Source: Adiantum capillus-veneris (Eukaryota; Streptophyta; Polypodiopsida; Polypodiales; Pteridaceae). From it: DNA of 64,000 nt. The first letter of the stretch is position 1. Each line of letters opens with the position of its first letter. The position numbers and the translations under genes were made by a program. The DNA lies in assembly GCA_014529385.2 (NCBI GenBank), contig CM043967.1, positions 13,638,001 through 13,702,000 of the forward strand. Reading direction: 5' to 3'. Below are positions 9,947 through 22,430 of this stretch, piece after piece. Below the pieces are notes generated by a model. That model was not told the origin of the DNA, did no database searches, and worked only from the letters and a program-made list of their open reading frames with translations.

Positions 9947-11546
9947 TGTCATAATAACTAATATCTAATTCTCTTAAATGATTTTCTAATGTTAAAGTGA
10001 TCATTTAATATGGGGAAGTACCAGGGGAGAAAAAGCTAGAATATTGGTTAAGCTGGTAGACCAGTCACCACAGTAGGGATCCAAAGGAGGAAAAATAGGG
10101 ATCCAAAGGGGGGGGCATTTGCAAAATAGCAATGTGCAACAATGGACTTCAAAGAACCTAAGGTTCAGCCCATTAAGACTTCCAAAATGCTAAGGTTCCA
10201 AAATTCAAAGGTTGTGTCCAAAGGTCCAACCCTAGGTAAAATTGGGTGCTTGTGGGAATACTCAAAAGTCTTCCCACATCCCTATCTTGATGGGGGCAAG
10301 CCCTTTTAGTAGGGGATGAGAGAGAAACACACACACACACTCTTAGGCTCCCGTTACACAAAGGGAATAGGGGACACATGTCAGTTCCCTAGCCCAATTG
10401 CCCCCAAGGTGCATTCAAATCCTATTGGATGGCCATAGAGGTGAACCAATGAGAATTAGGCTAGAGTACATTTTGTTTCACTTGTTTTAAAACACTTGAT
10501 AAAAGAGCCAATAGGAATTAATCTCTCTAGAAGACTATTGGACAGTCTCCCAAGGGGTCCAATGAGCATTCAGCAGCCCAATGGCTTGCCTGATTCCTAT
10601 TGGCTAGAAGACAAAGGGGTCCAATGAGAGTTTAATTGCATTAATTAAATACCTAAATCTCTCACAAAAGGGTAAAAGGGGACACATGTCACAAGGATAT
10701 CACTTATGCTTCTCAATTATCATTGGCTAGGCTTTGTAGGGTCCAATGGAGTGCTAGTAGCAAGAGTAAAATCCAAGAGGGGTTGACCAAGACTCGAGAG
10801 AGAGGGGGCTGATTTTGGCAAGGATTATAACACAAACACTCACACAATCTCATGTGTGAAAGCAAAGAAGACTCTCTCTCCTTCTCAAGCTTTAATGGAA
10901 AGATCACCATCTACTCCAAGCTTGTGAGAAGGGAGGCCTACACCAACAACTCTTGGCTTTGTGATGCAAATCCAACCAAGAGCCAAGCTCCAATGCATGC
11001 TCATCTCCTTTCCCATGATAATTATTAAGCTATCTAAGAATTTATGAGTGATTATGTGAGGAGAGATACTTCTTTCTCGTAACAATACTCCTTCTTCCTC
11101 TCAATCTACTCTCATACCCGCTAGTTCTCACCATCTTAGAAGGTGTGTAAGGTATTAGGTTTGAGACCGTGAGGGAATTGATGTTGTGTTTTAAAGTGTT
11201 TGCTTAGTGCTTGAAGCTTTCAACTTCATTGCACTAGCTAGTTATGGAAGGAACCCAAAGAGTTGTATTGTAAAATGTCTCCCTTGATGGGGGAAACCTA
11301 TAATACAAATCCCTTTGGAGGGAGGACCGCTCCATGTAAATCCAGTCCTTAACTGTTGTCAATAGCTTAATTTCTCTCTCTTTTGAAGTATTTTTCATTC
11401 CTATCTAACTAGGTGTTTTTCTTTTTGTTTCTCTCTCCATCCAAGCACTTTTGCTATGCTCATTAGGAATCTAATCTAATGAAATGCTCACTATGTTTAT
11501 GCTATTTTCCGCTACACACAAGTTACTAGGCCATTAAAAGTTTACA
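9947..11546 (+). repeat. Chromovirus B LTR (1.6 kb)
   Basis: It begins TGTCATAA right after a polypurine tract and ends TTTACA one base before a perfect initiator-tRNA-Met primer site, so both ends are set by function. It serves at once as the 3' LTR of copy 1 and the 5' LTR of copy 2, an arrangement produced by unequal recombination between LTRs. There is no ORF of note inside. No second copy of this LTR is seen in the window, so divergence and age cannot be estimated. Confidence 0.8.
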
Positions 11547-11547
11547 T

Positions 11548-11559
11548 TGGTATCAGAGC
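11548..11559 (+). promoter_or_regulatory. Primer binding site, initiator tRNA-Met
   Basis: TGGTATCAGAGC, complementary to the 3' end of plant initiator tRNA-Met, lies one base after the LTR end. Confidence 0.9.
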
Positions 11560-11639
11560 ACAAGATTTCTCTTTTCTTGCTCAAGAAGGGAGGTCCTCAA
11601 GCTAGCTATAAATGGTTGGTATATTAATTTCCATTGAGT

Positions 11640-13257
11640 AAGTATAATAGGGATTTTTTAGCCTTGCAATGCGCCTGCTTCATGTAGATAATGGGGCATC
11701 ACTGTCGAGAGCTATGGTCTTAATAGTGGACTCCTACGGGGCTTGCCTACAACTTTAACCACTGTTGAGCTATTAGAAGCTTGACAAAAGCCAGTAATAT
11801 TTTGGTGTTGAAAGACCCTCTCTTCTATTCCTTGAAATTAATGATATTCAAGCCAAGAGTAAAGGAGTTTGAGTGCTTTTCTAATGGGGTAAAGAGGAGT
11901 AGCAACTAGTGCTTGAAGTGCCAAAGTACACCTAAAATGTTTACACCTAAAAGTTATTAGTATGGCTGACAATAGTAAAGAGAGTGAACTTAATGTTGAT
12001 AGCTTTGACTTTGCTAATGAGCATGCTACTAATGATGCCCCTATGCTTACTAACTACCTTGTTTCTAGGCTTCCACAAGCCATGGCCAATCTATTCCTCC
12101 AAAGTGAAGTGCATCGTCAAGTAGTAGATTTTTGAGCCCTTCGTACGGATCCTCTTCTTCTTCCTGAATCGGAGAGAGGCCTCTTTTGGCTGAAGAGTTT
12201 GAGCGTTATTGTAAAGATAACCATTGTTTCAAGTGCGGGGAGCAAGGACATGCTTATTGTGCTTGCCCCCATAAGAATACATGAAACGAACCTCCTAGAG
12301 CTACCTTGGCCGAAATCTGGCCGAAATCCAAGAAGAGGAAGCTCACCACAAAGGATATTCTCTATGCCATGCTTCGGAAAAGGTAAGAGAACATGATGCT
12401 TTTATTCTCTTTGATCCTAGTTCTACTCACAATTTCATATCCACAGAGTTGGCCACCAAGCTAGGCATCCAAGCCTATGAGATGGGAGATGTCCTACCCA
12501 CTAATGGTTCTTTCAAGGGGCAAGAATCTTCTGTCACTCCCTTAATTGGGAAATTGAGGCTCCATGTCCAAAGCTATGTGGACAAAGAGACTTCTTTATC
12601 TCTCCTCTCAAGCACAAGGACGTAATCCTAGGGGCACCATGGTTTGATTGCATGGCTTCCAATGTTAAATTCCCTGAAAGGAAAATCTACTTTAGGTTCA
12701 GGGAAAAAGATATGTACAGAGATGCCAAGGAGTTGGGTAACACCATGCCCATTGTACATACGCAAGATTTTAATCAGTCAATAAAGAGCTGTATTTCTGT
12801 GTACATAATTTTTGTTAAAGATTCTCAAAATGAACCTAATTCTTTAGCAAAAGGAAATATAAACAATCACAAGGAATTAGAGTTATCCAATTTTCTCAAG
12901 GGATTTCAAGATTATTTTATTGACGACATTCCTTGTGAATTACCTCCTAAACGAGGCAATGATGATCATGCAATTGTCATGGTTGGGAGAGAACAGTTGA
13001 CAATTCCACTAGAGAAAACAAGCAATCACTTAGGAGGGGAGTTTTATGTTGTGGAAAAATCTCTTTCTACAAAGTTTTTGGTCACTCTTCAGATATGGAA
13101 TAGTCTCAAATTCAAGTGGCATGGCTGCTCCTTTGGTGGACGTTCCCTACATAGACCTTACTAGCCCAAGCAAGGAACAAATTTATGGGGAGGAGGCATT
13201 GAAAAAATCTACTAAGGTAAGGGGAACAAATAGTATTTTATTTCTTTTAGGTCACTA
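11640..13257 (+). pseudogene. Chromovirus B copy 2: rearranged gag-protease-RT start
   Basis: The leader and gag start match copy 1 (gag from about 11962). Near 12115 the homology breaks: 12121-12189 is the reverse complement of copy 1 6086-6154. Then the text resumes at the equivalent of copy 1 about 7286, so most of gag is deleted and a short piece is inverted. The CCHC knuckle (HCFKCGEQGHAYCAC-like) and protease (FDPSSTHNFIS; the Asp-Pro-Gly is now D-P-S) follow, then VILGAPWFDCMA and FLKGFQDYFIDDIPCELPP. After GNDDHA (about 12970) similarity to pol stops. The frame 12652-13164 is open but chimeric. Confidence 0.75.
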
Positions 13258-14754
13258 ACGGAGCCCAACACATTGACAAAATCTTCTTTCAAAGATGGTG
13301 GAAACTAAATAAGTGATGAAAATTCCAAAGATGTACAATGGTAACATGGTGTTTGAGTTTCCATCAACCTTAGGAAAGGTTCATCTGAAGGATGTTATGG
13401 AACATAAGTATGATTAACAACATTCATGCTCAAAATACCTTGTATGGGAGAGTTTTGTGATGGACATGGAGGCAATCTTACTTGTCACTATTGTGGACAA
13501 CCACCCATTTGTTTGCATACATGTGATTGCTTTGTATGTTATATCATGCCAAGGGATGAAAGTGTGAGCAAATTAATGGTACATTAAGGAAATCACCAAC
13601 ATGACATGAGGGACCGTGCGTCCAAAAGACTCACTAATAAACCCAAAGAAATGGTTTCACAAGACCTCAGTGTAGACAGACATGCAGGTGCACAAAAGGT
13701 ACAAATGTGTGTGGAAAAGGAAATTGTGACAACAACCTTGATGCAAGAAGTGCGCTCTCGCCATGTACTTGGCAAGCAAAATTTTCTAAATGTTGTTGAA
13801 GCAATGGGCTGCTTAGTGGAGGAAAATTGGTAAGGATGATGACTTGTTGTTCTTGTTTATGTATGTTATTTCAAAGTAGCTCAATTCTGTAATACTGGTT
13901 TTCTAGGTCCGTGGAAACAACTAGAAATGGACCAACAAAAGAGGGAGTTGGTGTAGATTCCATGTTGCGGTCAAAAAGGGATTGCACCTATGTTGTTTTT
14001 TAATAGAAGAAAGTTTCATGGAAAATGAGAGGAAGGGGAGTGGTGCTTTGTGTTCAATATGTTTATGGTTGGCCATGCCTGTGGATTGGATTTGGTCAAT
14101 CGGATGCGACAAAGTGGAACTTGAGATCTTTAGCACGCTTGGGTGCAAATTGATCACTCACCAGGTGGCATATTGGATGACCATGGCATGCCATATGTAC
14201 AATCCAAGGTTTGATATTTTAGCAACATATTTTTTAAGTTTGACATATCTTAAGAAACAACTAATATTTTGTATACTAATATGAATGTCTTACGTTATAG
14301 CATGCAAAATCCTATTGCAACTTGTGAGATGAAAGAGGAGGACATGAAGCACAAATCCTTTTTTGGTAGTACATAAATAAATTTATGGAGGGGCATGGAT
14401 GTAAGAGAGAAAATTTCCATGGATTCATGGCCGATGAAGATCGAGTCAAGTGGAATGTAGTTTGCACAATGTTCAATGGTGGGAAAGACAATGTCCTACA
14501 GCATCTTGAGCAATCTAGCCTTTTTCATTGGAAGCAAAGTGTGGTGGCACACACAACAAAGTACATTGTTTCTTCATCTCAACAAACTCACAAAGACATG
14601 TGCAAAAATTCGCGTTTATCCCCCTCTAGAGAGGTAGCAGTAGTAGAGTCTTGTCTCCTTTGAAAAAGGTGGCACAATTGACATTGCATGGATAAGAACA
14701 TCCCTAGAACGTACTCTTGGTTGAGTTGGTGGGAGGTGTGTATTGTACATTGGG
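13258..14754 (+). other. Unidentified sequence with scattered coding traces
   Basis: Short plus-strand open stretches occur (for example 13606-13833, 13982-14284, 14385-14663). One Cys-rich piece (CHYCGQPPICLHTCDCFVC, about 13485-13545) looks like a metal-binding segment, and 14385-14663 starts MEGHGCKRENFHGFMADED. None forms a family I recognise, and stops separate them. They may be remains of one transposon- or host-derived gene. No RT, integrase or transposase motif was seen. Confidence 0.3.
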
Positions 14755-15017
14755 TGTAAGGGTAAGCCCAACTTGTGGCACCATGTGGAAAAGCCCTCTA
14801 CCCACCTAGGAAGAGATAAATGTGACAGGGTCCAATAGCAAGAGGGTACAACCTCTCTAACCAATGATTGTAAAGCACAAAGCCTATATTAGAGGCTACT
14901 TTCAATTAATCAAATACACTTTGAGCATTATCATTGTGTCTATAATCTCTCTCTTTATGCTCTTGCACTTGGCCTAACCAAAAACTAATCTCCATCTCTC
15001 TAACCCTAACCCTAACA
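14755..15017 (+). repeat. Copia-type LTR segment, copy 1
   Basis: It starts TGTAAGGGTAAGCC and matches 44034-44281 in full order (GATAAATGTGAC, GGTCCAATAGCAAGAGGGT, GATTGTAAAGCACAAA, TTCAATTAATCAAATACACTTTGAGC), ending in CCCTAACCCTAACA. The match continues to about 15057 (GCCTAATGCTAA). After that this copy departs from the 44 kb copy. No coding sequence. Confidence 0.75.
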
Positions 15018-15057
15018 CCATGGACAAGCTAAGGCTTCATCCACCATAGCCTAATGC

Positions 15058-15985
15058 TAAGCTATTGGAGGTTTCCATTGTTGCATAGCTCCAATGACCA
15101 AAAAATTTATCAATCCAGAGGGATTAGCTACCCGGTTATGGAATGGAAACACTCACACGATTAGTGAGCTAATCATGGCAACACAAATGGTTGAATCTAC
15201 GAGGTGATCTTCTCGACCTATGGAGGAGATAAGCCACAATGCAGGGAAATCTCCACATCCACTTCCCCTCACCTCCAATCAACCCAATCACACACACTAA
15301 TGATTGCAAGACACACACAACACTAATCCTATCATGCAACATACTAATTGCAAGCACACACACATAGATCTATCGAGCACCACACTCCAATCAAATATGC
15401 ATGCACACACAAGCAGGAGAGGGAAATCACACAAGATTAGAGAGGGATTAACCACTAATTAGTTATGATCTAGCTAATCTAAGCATCATTAGAAATCACA
15501 AGAAGCATGAGAGAGTCATAGTGAAAGAGAATTAAGCATTGATTAGTGTTAACCAAGTCACATAAGCAAGGAGAAGTTCAAGGACTCCACAGCCACACAC
15601 CTCAAGAGCTCTCACCAAAGAGTGTTCTCAACAAATGAGCTTGAGAATTCTAATTTCTTTTACACACTGCCTTATATACCTAGGGTAAAAATATGCAATG
15701 TCCGGGCGCCCAAGGCCTTTAGGGCTCCACCACTTACTGAATCTGAAACCTAGGCACACTATTGACCTGTTCTTTACAGCTTGGAACTCCCATTGAGTCT
15801 GTAACACATTAAAATATTACAATGGCTTGAAATAAATCGGGAATTTACAATACGTGACTATTTTGGGAAAATGTGAAAAATGTGCAACTCCAATCTTCTT
15901 CTTTTTGTTGATCTTTGATGTGCATCCGTACGTCTTCGGTCTTTAGCAACTCCTGTTAACTGACGTTAACTCAGTTAACATTCCC
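15058..15985 (+). repeat. LTR-associated repeat shared with 36928-37535
   Basis: From CACCACACTCCAATC (15378) to GTTAACATT (about 15980) this region matches 36928-37535 almost throughout, including ACTAATTAGTTATGATCTAG and CTTATATACCTAGGGTAAAAATATGC. The latter is a possible TATA-type core (CTTATATACC at about 15671). In the 37 kb copy the matched segment runs into a tRNA-Met PBS, so it belongs to an LTR. 15058-15377 has no partner in the window and contains CA-rich text. Confidence 0.65.
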
Positions 15986-16448
15986 CCCCTTAGATTTTAG
16001 TGCCCTTCCTCTGGCCCTATTGAAAAGTGTCCGTGGAGGTTACGGAAGGAATTTGATTGGTTGTTGATAGGCTGATCGTCTTCATTTTGTCGTTGAATAT
16101 GTTCGTTGAGGTTCACTTTGTTGTAGCATCTTCATTGGTCCGAATATGTCTGTTGTGAGAGATGATGTTGCATTTTTTAGTTGTAACAGCATAATTATGA
16201 GGCTACTGTTCATTTATGAAAAGTATGTACAAGGAAAGTAGAATGATGAGGTTCTAAATTAGGGTCTAATACTTCATGACCAAAGGGAAAAAATCCAGTG
16301 GAAAAAAAGTGCCTACGGGATATGCGTATTGTTGGAGTACTTATTAGCATGGGAAATATTAATAAAGTACTGAAGGGATTATTCACTGAAGATATGGAAT
16401 TAAAAAATGTGATATCCGTGGAAGTTTACTGCGTTGACGTCAATTTCC
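15986..16448. other. Non-coding interval
   Basis: No gene or repeat was recognised, apart from a short open stretch at 16298-16450 that lacks any known motif. Confidence 0.4.
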
Positions 16449-17036
16449 AAGGTCAGCACCAAGTGATGGGGAGCGTTGGGCAATCACCAAGCCTTCGATT
16501 TGCTCGGTGCTGACTCCACTATCGCATGTAATGATTTTAACCCCAAGGTCAACACCAAGCGATGGGGAGTGTTGTGTAGTCCCCAAGATTCGTATTCACA
16601 CAGTATTGACTCAACTGCATTTTTGTAATCACATCACCATGGTCTTCATCGTCGATTACACCAAGGTCAACACCAAGCAATAGGGAGCGTTGGGCAAACA
16701 CCAAGCTTCCTATTTGCCACGTATTGACTTCACTGTATGACATGTCTTTCCGTTGTCGGTTATCATGCCCCAAGGACTTTGTTGTTGCTTGTAATGGATT
16801 TAACACCAAGGTAAACACAAAGTGATAGGGAGCGTTGGGCAGTCACCAAGCTTCCTATTCGCTCAGTATTGACTCCACTGCATAACATGTCTTTCCGCTG
16901 TTGGTTATCATGCCCCAAGGACTTTGTTGTCACTTGTAATGGCTTTAACACCAGGGTCAACACCAAGTGATGGGGAGCATTGGGCAGTCACCAAGCTTCC
17001 TATTCGCTCAGTATTGACTCCACTGCATGACTTGTC
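16449..17036 (+). repeat. Five-unit diverged tandem repeat with hairpin-forming units
   Basis: Five units start with CCAAGGTCA/AACACCAAG at about 16448, 16543, 16661, 16804 and 16949 and share GGGGAGCGTTGGGCA, CACCAAGCTTCCTATT and TATTGACTCCACTGCAT. Unit lengths differ (about 95 to 145 bases) because the tails vary; units 3 and 4 share a longer tail (CATGTCTTTCCG...TTATCATGCCCCAAGGACTTTG). In each unit the opening GTCAACAC-like word is complementary to the closing GTATTGAC-like word, so each unit can fold into a stem with a loop of about 45 bases. Confidence 0.85.
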
Positions 17037-17722
17037 GATTAGCATGACATTGGTTTGTCTGTTGTAGTCCACTCAAGGTGTATAGGTGGAAGCAAAAAAG
17101 AGTGTTTAATGCATATGTCCAATAATGGGACATCCTATTTATGCATACACAGAAATCCATGGGATACATTATGTTGTGCAAGAAAGATTTTTAAGGGTTC
17201 TTTAGAAAGATGGTGTAGCTATAAAAGCATATGACATGGCTTTGCAAGATGGCACCACTTTAAGAATGGTTTTTGTTGATGAGGATATGTGCTCTTATCT
17301 TACTGTGCATTGTGTGTGAGTGTTGGACTCTACGACACTCCACCATTTGTAAGTTAATAGACTTTGACTCTTATTCTCATCTCATCTAGCATGAGCGACA
17401 CAACTTAGATATGCTTAGCTCTTCCAGCTTGAGTGTAGGCCTAATAAATACGACTCTTAGCACAAAGTTTATGAAGACATGAAGATTTGGGACTAATGCT
17501 TTGCTCATTTTATGGCTTAATCCTGACTCTGACTATGCCAAAGAGTGTTATTTGCACCCTAGTGACTTGACTCTTTAATTCTTGTGCTTACTACAAACTT
17601 TTCTTTAGGTAAAAGTAAGCTTGAATCCTCAAGAAGAGGATTAGTGAAGGATCAAGTTGGCATTGCAGCTTTCTTTTTCCATACATGTTTTATCATCTTT
17701 GAATCTGCATTGTCGTTGGTTG
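17037..17722. other. Non-coding interval left of LTR element C
   Basis: There is no ORF or repeat I can name. The right end (up to GGTTG, 17727) is the pre-insertion flank of element C and continues at 23461, so it may belong to the same ancient locus as the minus-strand coding traces there. Confidence 0.35.
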
Positions 17723-17727
17723 GGTTG

Positions 17728-17891
17728 TGTAAGAACCCTAGGAGCTAGAGACTTGGATCCTCCACCCAACCGCCCATACTTATAGGCTCTTAGCCCTAGG
17801 CTCCCCTGTCCACACTGCTAGCTGGCCTGTGGCCGGGGTCCGTGACCCCCCTTTAGGGTAGGGCCCTACCCGTAGGACCCGTGTCGTGACA
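17728..17891 (-). repeat. 3' LTR of element C
   Basis: 164 bp, plus-strand reading TGTAAGAACCCTAGG ... GTGTCGTGACA. On the element's strand it begins TGTCACGACAC directly after the polypurine tract. Confidence 0.9.
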
Positions 17892-17907
17892 TTACTCCAC
17901 CCTTTGG
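17892..17907 (-). promoter_or_regulatory. Polypurine tract of element C
   Basis: On the minus strand this reads CCAAAGGGTGGAGTAA, immediately upstream of the 3' LTR. Confidence 0.75.
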
Positions 17908-18379
17908 AAGATTTTTCTTCCTCGAAAACACAAGTGGTGGTATCTTCATAAGAACACTAATATTTTCCACCGTGGCATCCCTCATGGATCCAACGGTTTG
18001 TTGAATCGGAACCCGGTTCATTGGGAGGTTCAATGAAATCAAGAATAACATTTGGATTTTCCACATTGTTGTCCCTGTACAACCGTCTTGGTTAACCGAC
18101 CCGTAACCAACATAATGTGAAGACTCCATTTAAAACTCACTTGAGTATGTTAAACGAGTTATCATAACAAAGAGGTGTCTAAATGTATACCCAAGTTTCA
18201 GACTTTCTGGAGGTACTTGAATGTGCAATATAACCTCGGCTCATCTTTCCATGAAAGTACTATGCTGACATACTCATCAGCAGCAACCAAGTCCTTGACT
18301 TGCTATGGTTTCTTGCCATTAGCCAACCGCATCAAAACTGATGATTAAGGTTGATAACTTGAGAATAACAGGCAGAGAC

Positions 18380-18720
18380 TAGCCGTAACATGCCTTGCAT
18401 CATATGAAGCAAACTCTAAACTAGAAAGGTAACCGATCCAATCATTCCACTTCTTGCTAACGTATGCACTTAGCATATCCTTTCGTGCGATTTAACGTAT
18501 GCACTTTGCATATCCTTTAGTACTAAATAGAATGCTTTTAAACTGCCCATCCTACGTGGGATGAATAGCAACAGTAAGAGTGAGGTGCTTTCCCCCAACC
18601 ACTTACAGAAAGTCGCCCACGGCTGGCGACAAACTATGACTCAATCATTGAATATCCAGCCATATACTCGATATGGAATGGAGACAACCAACTAGGTTGA
18701 AAGCAGATTGGAGTTTCAAG
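18380..18720 (-). pseudogene. Element C: integrase remnant
   Basis: Reading the minus strand in mixed frames gives a series like LTLTVAIHPT.DGQFKS followed by a DM.SAYV segment and WNDWIGYLSSLEFASYDAR. These correspond to the YHPQTDGQTE, DMLRAYV and W..YLPLVEFAYN blocks of Ty3/gypsy integrases. Frameshifts and a short tandem duplication (about 18462-18528, repeating TAACGTATGCACTT) break it. This is the only confident pol domain found in element C. Confidence 0.6.
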
Positions 18721-19636
18721 TATCCAATCACAAACACCCATACTTAACCATCACCTTGTATGGAAGGGTGTAAACCCATACTAAATCTGCAAGAGAAATT
18801 GCACTGACAGTGCAAAAAATTGCAGAAACAATAATGTCCATGAAGTTTCATGCCGCTCCGAATAAATTTGTGTTAAACACTAGGGCCCATAACACCTAGT
18901 GTGCATGCATTTAACACAAACATATCCAAACCGCAATTCCATGACGAGACTTTGGACCATAATAGAATGTGACAACCCGGTCACACCTAGGTACCAACCA
19001 TGAGACATTCTCATGTACATAGCATACTTAGCTATATGTAGAAACAACCCTCCGTTAAGGTGGTTTCACAGCACTTGTAATCGTAACAAGTTTGTACTTA
19101 GTACCCGACAATTACTGGCCACTGAAATTGCTCCTGATACTGTGTGCTCAAAATGGTCGAATCCATGGATGCGACCAGCACCTAGGGACTTCGTCGCGAC
19201 ACATTGTTAGATAGTTGGCGCCAGTGTCAGTCCCAGAGACTCATATTCTCCACATGTGGAATATGTCTCAACAAGGATATCAAGAAAAGAGACATCCATC
19301 AAGTACGAGCTGGTACTTGTGTGTGGAGGTAACTATAAACACTCTACGACAATAGTAAGAGGGACCCTCATTCATGACTCCACACTGGCTAAACCGAACT
19401 CCTTGAGTTCCTAGACCATGTTGTATCCCATGTGACAACATGTGCCAAATTGAACCCTACACGTGGATTCGTAACATCATAATGTATATTGGAGGCTACG
19501 GCCCAAAATACTTTGGTTTGACATGCCCTTGGCATGGCTCTAAAACATTCAAGCATATTTGTACGACTTGAAAAGACCAAACAACATGGCACTGGAACCC
19601 CTGGGTATTTCCTTCGTAATCCAGACCCGTTGGTTA

Positions 19637-19812
19637 GAATCTATGTAGGCAAACCCCTTAGTAAGACCCTGTGTAGAAACTGCTCAACTAGCAGGTAACG
19701 GTTATCAACATAGTCAACCGTATAGAATCTACATAGTCAAACCCCTTGTAAGACCCTGCGTAGCAACTGCTCAACTAGCAGGTAACGGTTATCAACGTAG
19801 TCAACCGTATAC
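19637..19812. repeat. 88 bp tandem duplication inside element C
   Basis: Two adjacent copies start GAATCTATGTAGGCAAACCC (19637) and GAATCTACATAGTCAAACCC (19725). Both contain CAACTAGCAGGTAACGGTTA. They are diverged by several substitutions, so the duplication is not recent. Confidence 0.8.
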
Positions 19813-21047
19813 ATAATGATTGGAATCAACCAAAAAAGTTGAATTTGTCCACTACCACGTGGTAGATTGCGGACGTCTTTCCTTGAAAGTGTAACAGAAA
19901 TAGATCAAACTGAGATCCTCCATGTCGATAGAGTGATTTAGCAATCATCCGCTGGGTCTTACCCCAAAACTGTGTTTCCCTAGACACTCGTAGTGCTATA
20001 GAGAGAGTAAGAGATCCTCACAAGTGAGATGCCTAGCTCTTATGGACAGCCATGCTGTCTCAACTACTTGCTGCATCTATACTCTGTGGTAGAGATCAGT
20101 TGATGTGAGAAAATCGATTCGAGTGTCGCACCAAAACATGTTGTGCTTAAAGAACACCGAAAAGATCTGGAATGGCGAGACTCTTGCTTGGCCATTAACA
20201 TCGATGGGGACTTTACTGAGAAGATCTGTTCAAGATGAAGAACAATCACCCAAGAAATGTAAGCATTGGGATCTTACCCTAGGTCTGACAATGGCTCTTA
20301 GCCTGTGTGGCTCATAGCCCTTATGCCAATAACAAATTAGTAATCAATCGAGGAACCGATAAAGACGAATTGGAGTGGCGTCTTAGCCACTTACTAGCTG
20401 AGAGTTAGAGCACCTTGGCTCAGGCTAACTCACGAGCAAAACATGTAGCAAAATATTTTTAAAAGTTTTCATTATTCTTCTAGAGAAATAAGAAAGAGGA
20501 AAAAGAAGAGCATGTTGGGCTGAGGAACTTTCCTTGAACGACTATGACATGTATAGTTGATTGCCTCTTATGCCGAACGTGCAGCTTATCCGATAAGCAT
20601 GCAATGGTTTTCTGTTATGAATCTCTCATCGAGAGAGGTAACAGGAAAACACAAACAAGTGACAAAGTGACCCACTTACCGTATATGTGGTTGTGACAAC
20701 CCAAAAATCATGGTAAACAATCCAGAATGTATCTTTTCCTTGAAAAAGTATCTGATGTTATAGAGGAAACGTGTTTCATGAGGCGGTAGAAGTGAATCCA
20801 CCTAGCTAGCATGCCGTGCATACAGAATTTGAAGCCCTTGGCAAAAAGTGATGGTCTCAAACGTGAGAGCCAAAATCGTAACTGCCTTGCACAATCTAAA
20901 CTGGTCGGGATTCTGTGAACTGATATTCCCTATTTTTCCAATTCTTCAAACTTGTGTGCCACTGCCTTTGATGCCAAGTCATTGGGCAGTACCTTGGCAC
21001 AAGGGAGAAGCCTTGCTTTATGTAAACATAGAAAAAACAAGAAAAAC

Positions 21048-22430
21048 TTAAACTTGGCTAACCTGGTATTTGTTGCTGCAACCAGTTGGCATGAGATTCC
21101 AAAGGAAAAGCTCGCGTAAAGATGGCTCATAGCCAAATCTGCCGTGTGAGAGAAACTTGTCGCATATAGATATACGCCCTCTTGTATCATACACATCAGT
21201 CATGTATGAAATGAAATAATCTGGAAACAGTTTGCTAAAGCCTTCCCAAGTTTGTATGCTCATAGCATATGCCAAACGTGGTAAGTCACTATGCAAGATG
21301 CTAAATTGAAGCCGTGCTTCACCTAAATCGGGTAGTGCTAATAGGCAACTGATGTGACTGCCAATAGCATGACAAAAATAATCGACCTTGTCGAGAAATT
21401 GCAAGTGAAATTAACCAGGATTGTGTGGCAAGCATCCTATGTCGGCTTGTAGAGACAGTGACAAGGAGTCAGCCATGCCAAGCTCTATGCACCCTTCATG
21501 AAGTCAAGCCACAGGGTGTGCCGACCGCCTTGGCATCAAAATTGGACTATTATTGATCCATGCAACAAATCAGGGCTACCAATACTCAAGCCCTACTTGA
21601 GTCATGTTGGCAGGTTAAGCATCGGTTTGCTGTCAACAAAATTGGAATGCTTAAAACAACTATCACAAGCCGTGCTTGTGCTTGGAGTGCCTTAAGTGCA
21701 CTCCCCTCGATTGCATGCAAGCCTTGCAAGAAGGCAATGCAAGTCTTGCTTGCCCAAACTGTTACAGAAATTTCAAAGTAACAAGTAACAATGCAATATG
21801 CACATCATAGGCATAATTCAATTGCATGTGCAAATGATGATCATTCATGCTAGCACAATCATGCAAGTGAATGGAGATTGATAACCTGTACCACAGCCTT
21901 GCTGGGACAAGAATCACTCATCATGTTCGAATAAATTTTCCAACCAACTTCCAAAACAAATGCATGCCTCATTACTGACTTACGCCAACTTACCTTACTA
22001 GCCACATGGCCTATGTGGTATCAAGGTACATCAGTCTCGTCGTCGCACTTGCCTGTTGGATGACCCTGCATGTAAATCTTTCCATATTCATATGGATGTG
22101 CCCTGCAAAAGCTCGAGCCTTGCTCGAGTACACAAACTCGTGTTGTAGGCATAAATCCTTTGTTGTCAACATCTGGCATGTATGTTGGCTCGTAGCCTGG
22201 CCAAAATCCGCATGGTGAGAGTGGTCCATGTCAAAGAAGATAGCTTTGCCATCACCAAATTGTCTTTGATCACCCTTTTGCATGTCGATGGTTCTCGACG
22301 ACAACTTCCATGCCTTCCATAAATCTTGTGGTAGTTCAAAGAAAAAGCTACTGCTTACCTTGGTCCGATCTCGGCGACTAGCATTATGTTTTGCCTGGTT
22401 TGTGCATGCAGTCCTGAGAACGTGCACCAT
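21048..22430 (-). pseudogene. Element C: gag-side open stretches, unidentified
   Basis: Two minus-strand open stretches lie in the expected gag half: 22011-22430 (139 codons, starting MVHVLRTACTNQAKHN) and 21048-21404 (118 codons, starting MQFLDKVDYFCHAIGS). Neither contains a CCHC knuckle or other motif I recognise. Their place between the PBS and the integrase remnant suggests gag or gag-pol remains. Confidence 0.35.

Noticed and set aside
14995-15017. CCCTAACCCTAACA at 15003-15017 and again at 44266-44281, telomere-like
   Set aside because: Only about two units, not the usual plant TTTAGGG type, and fixed at the same place in two LTR copies, so it is LTR sequence.
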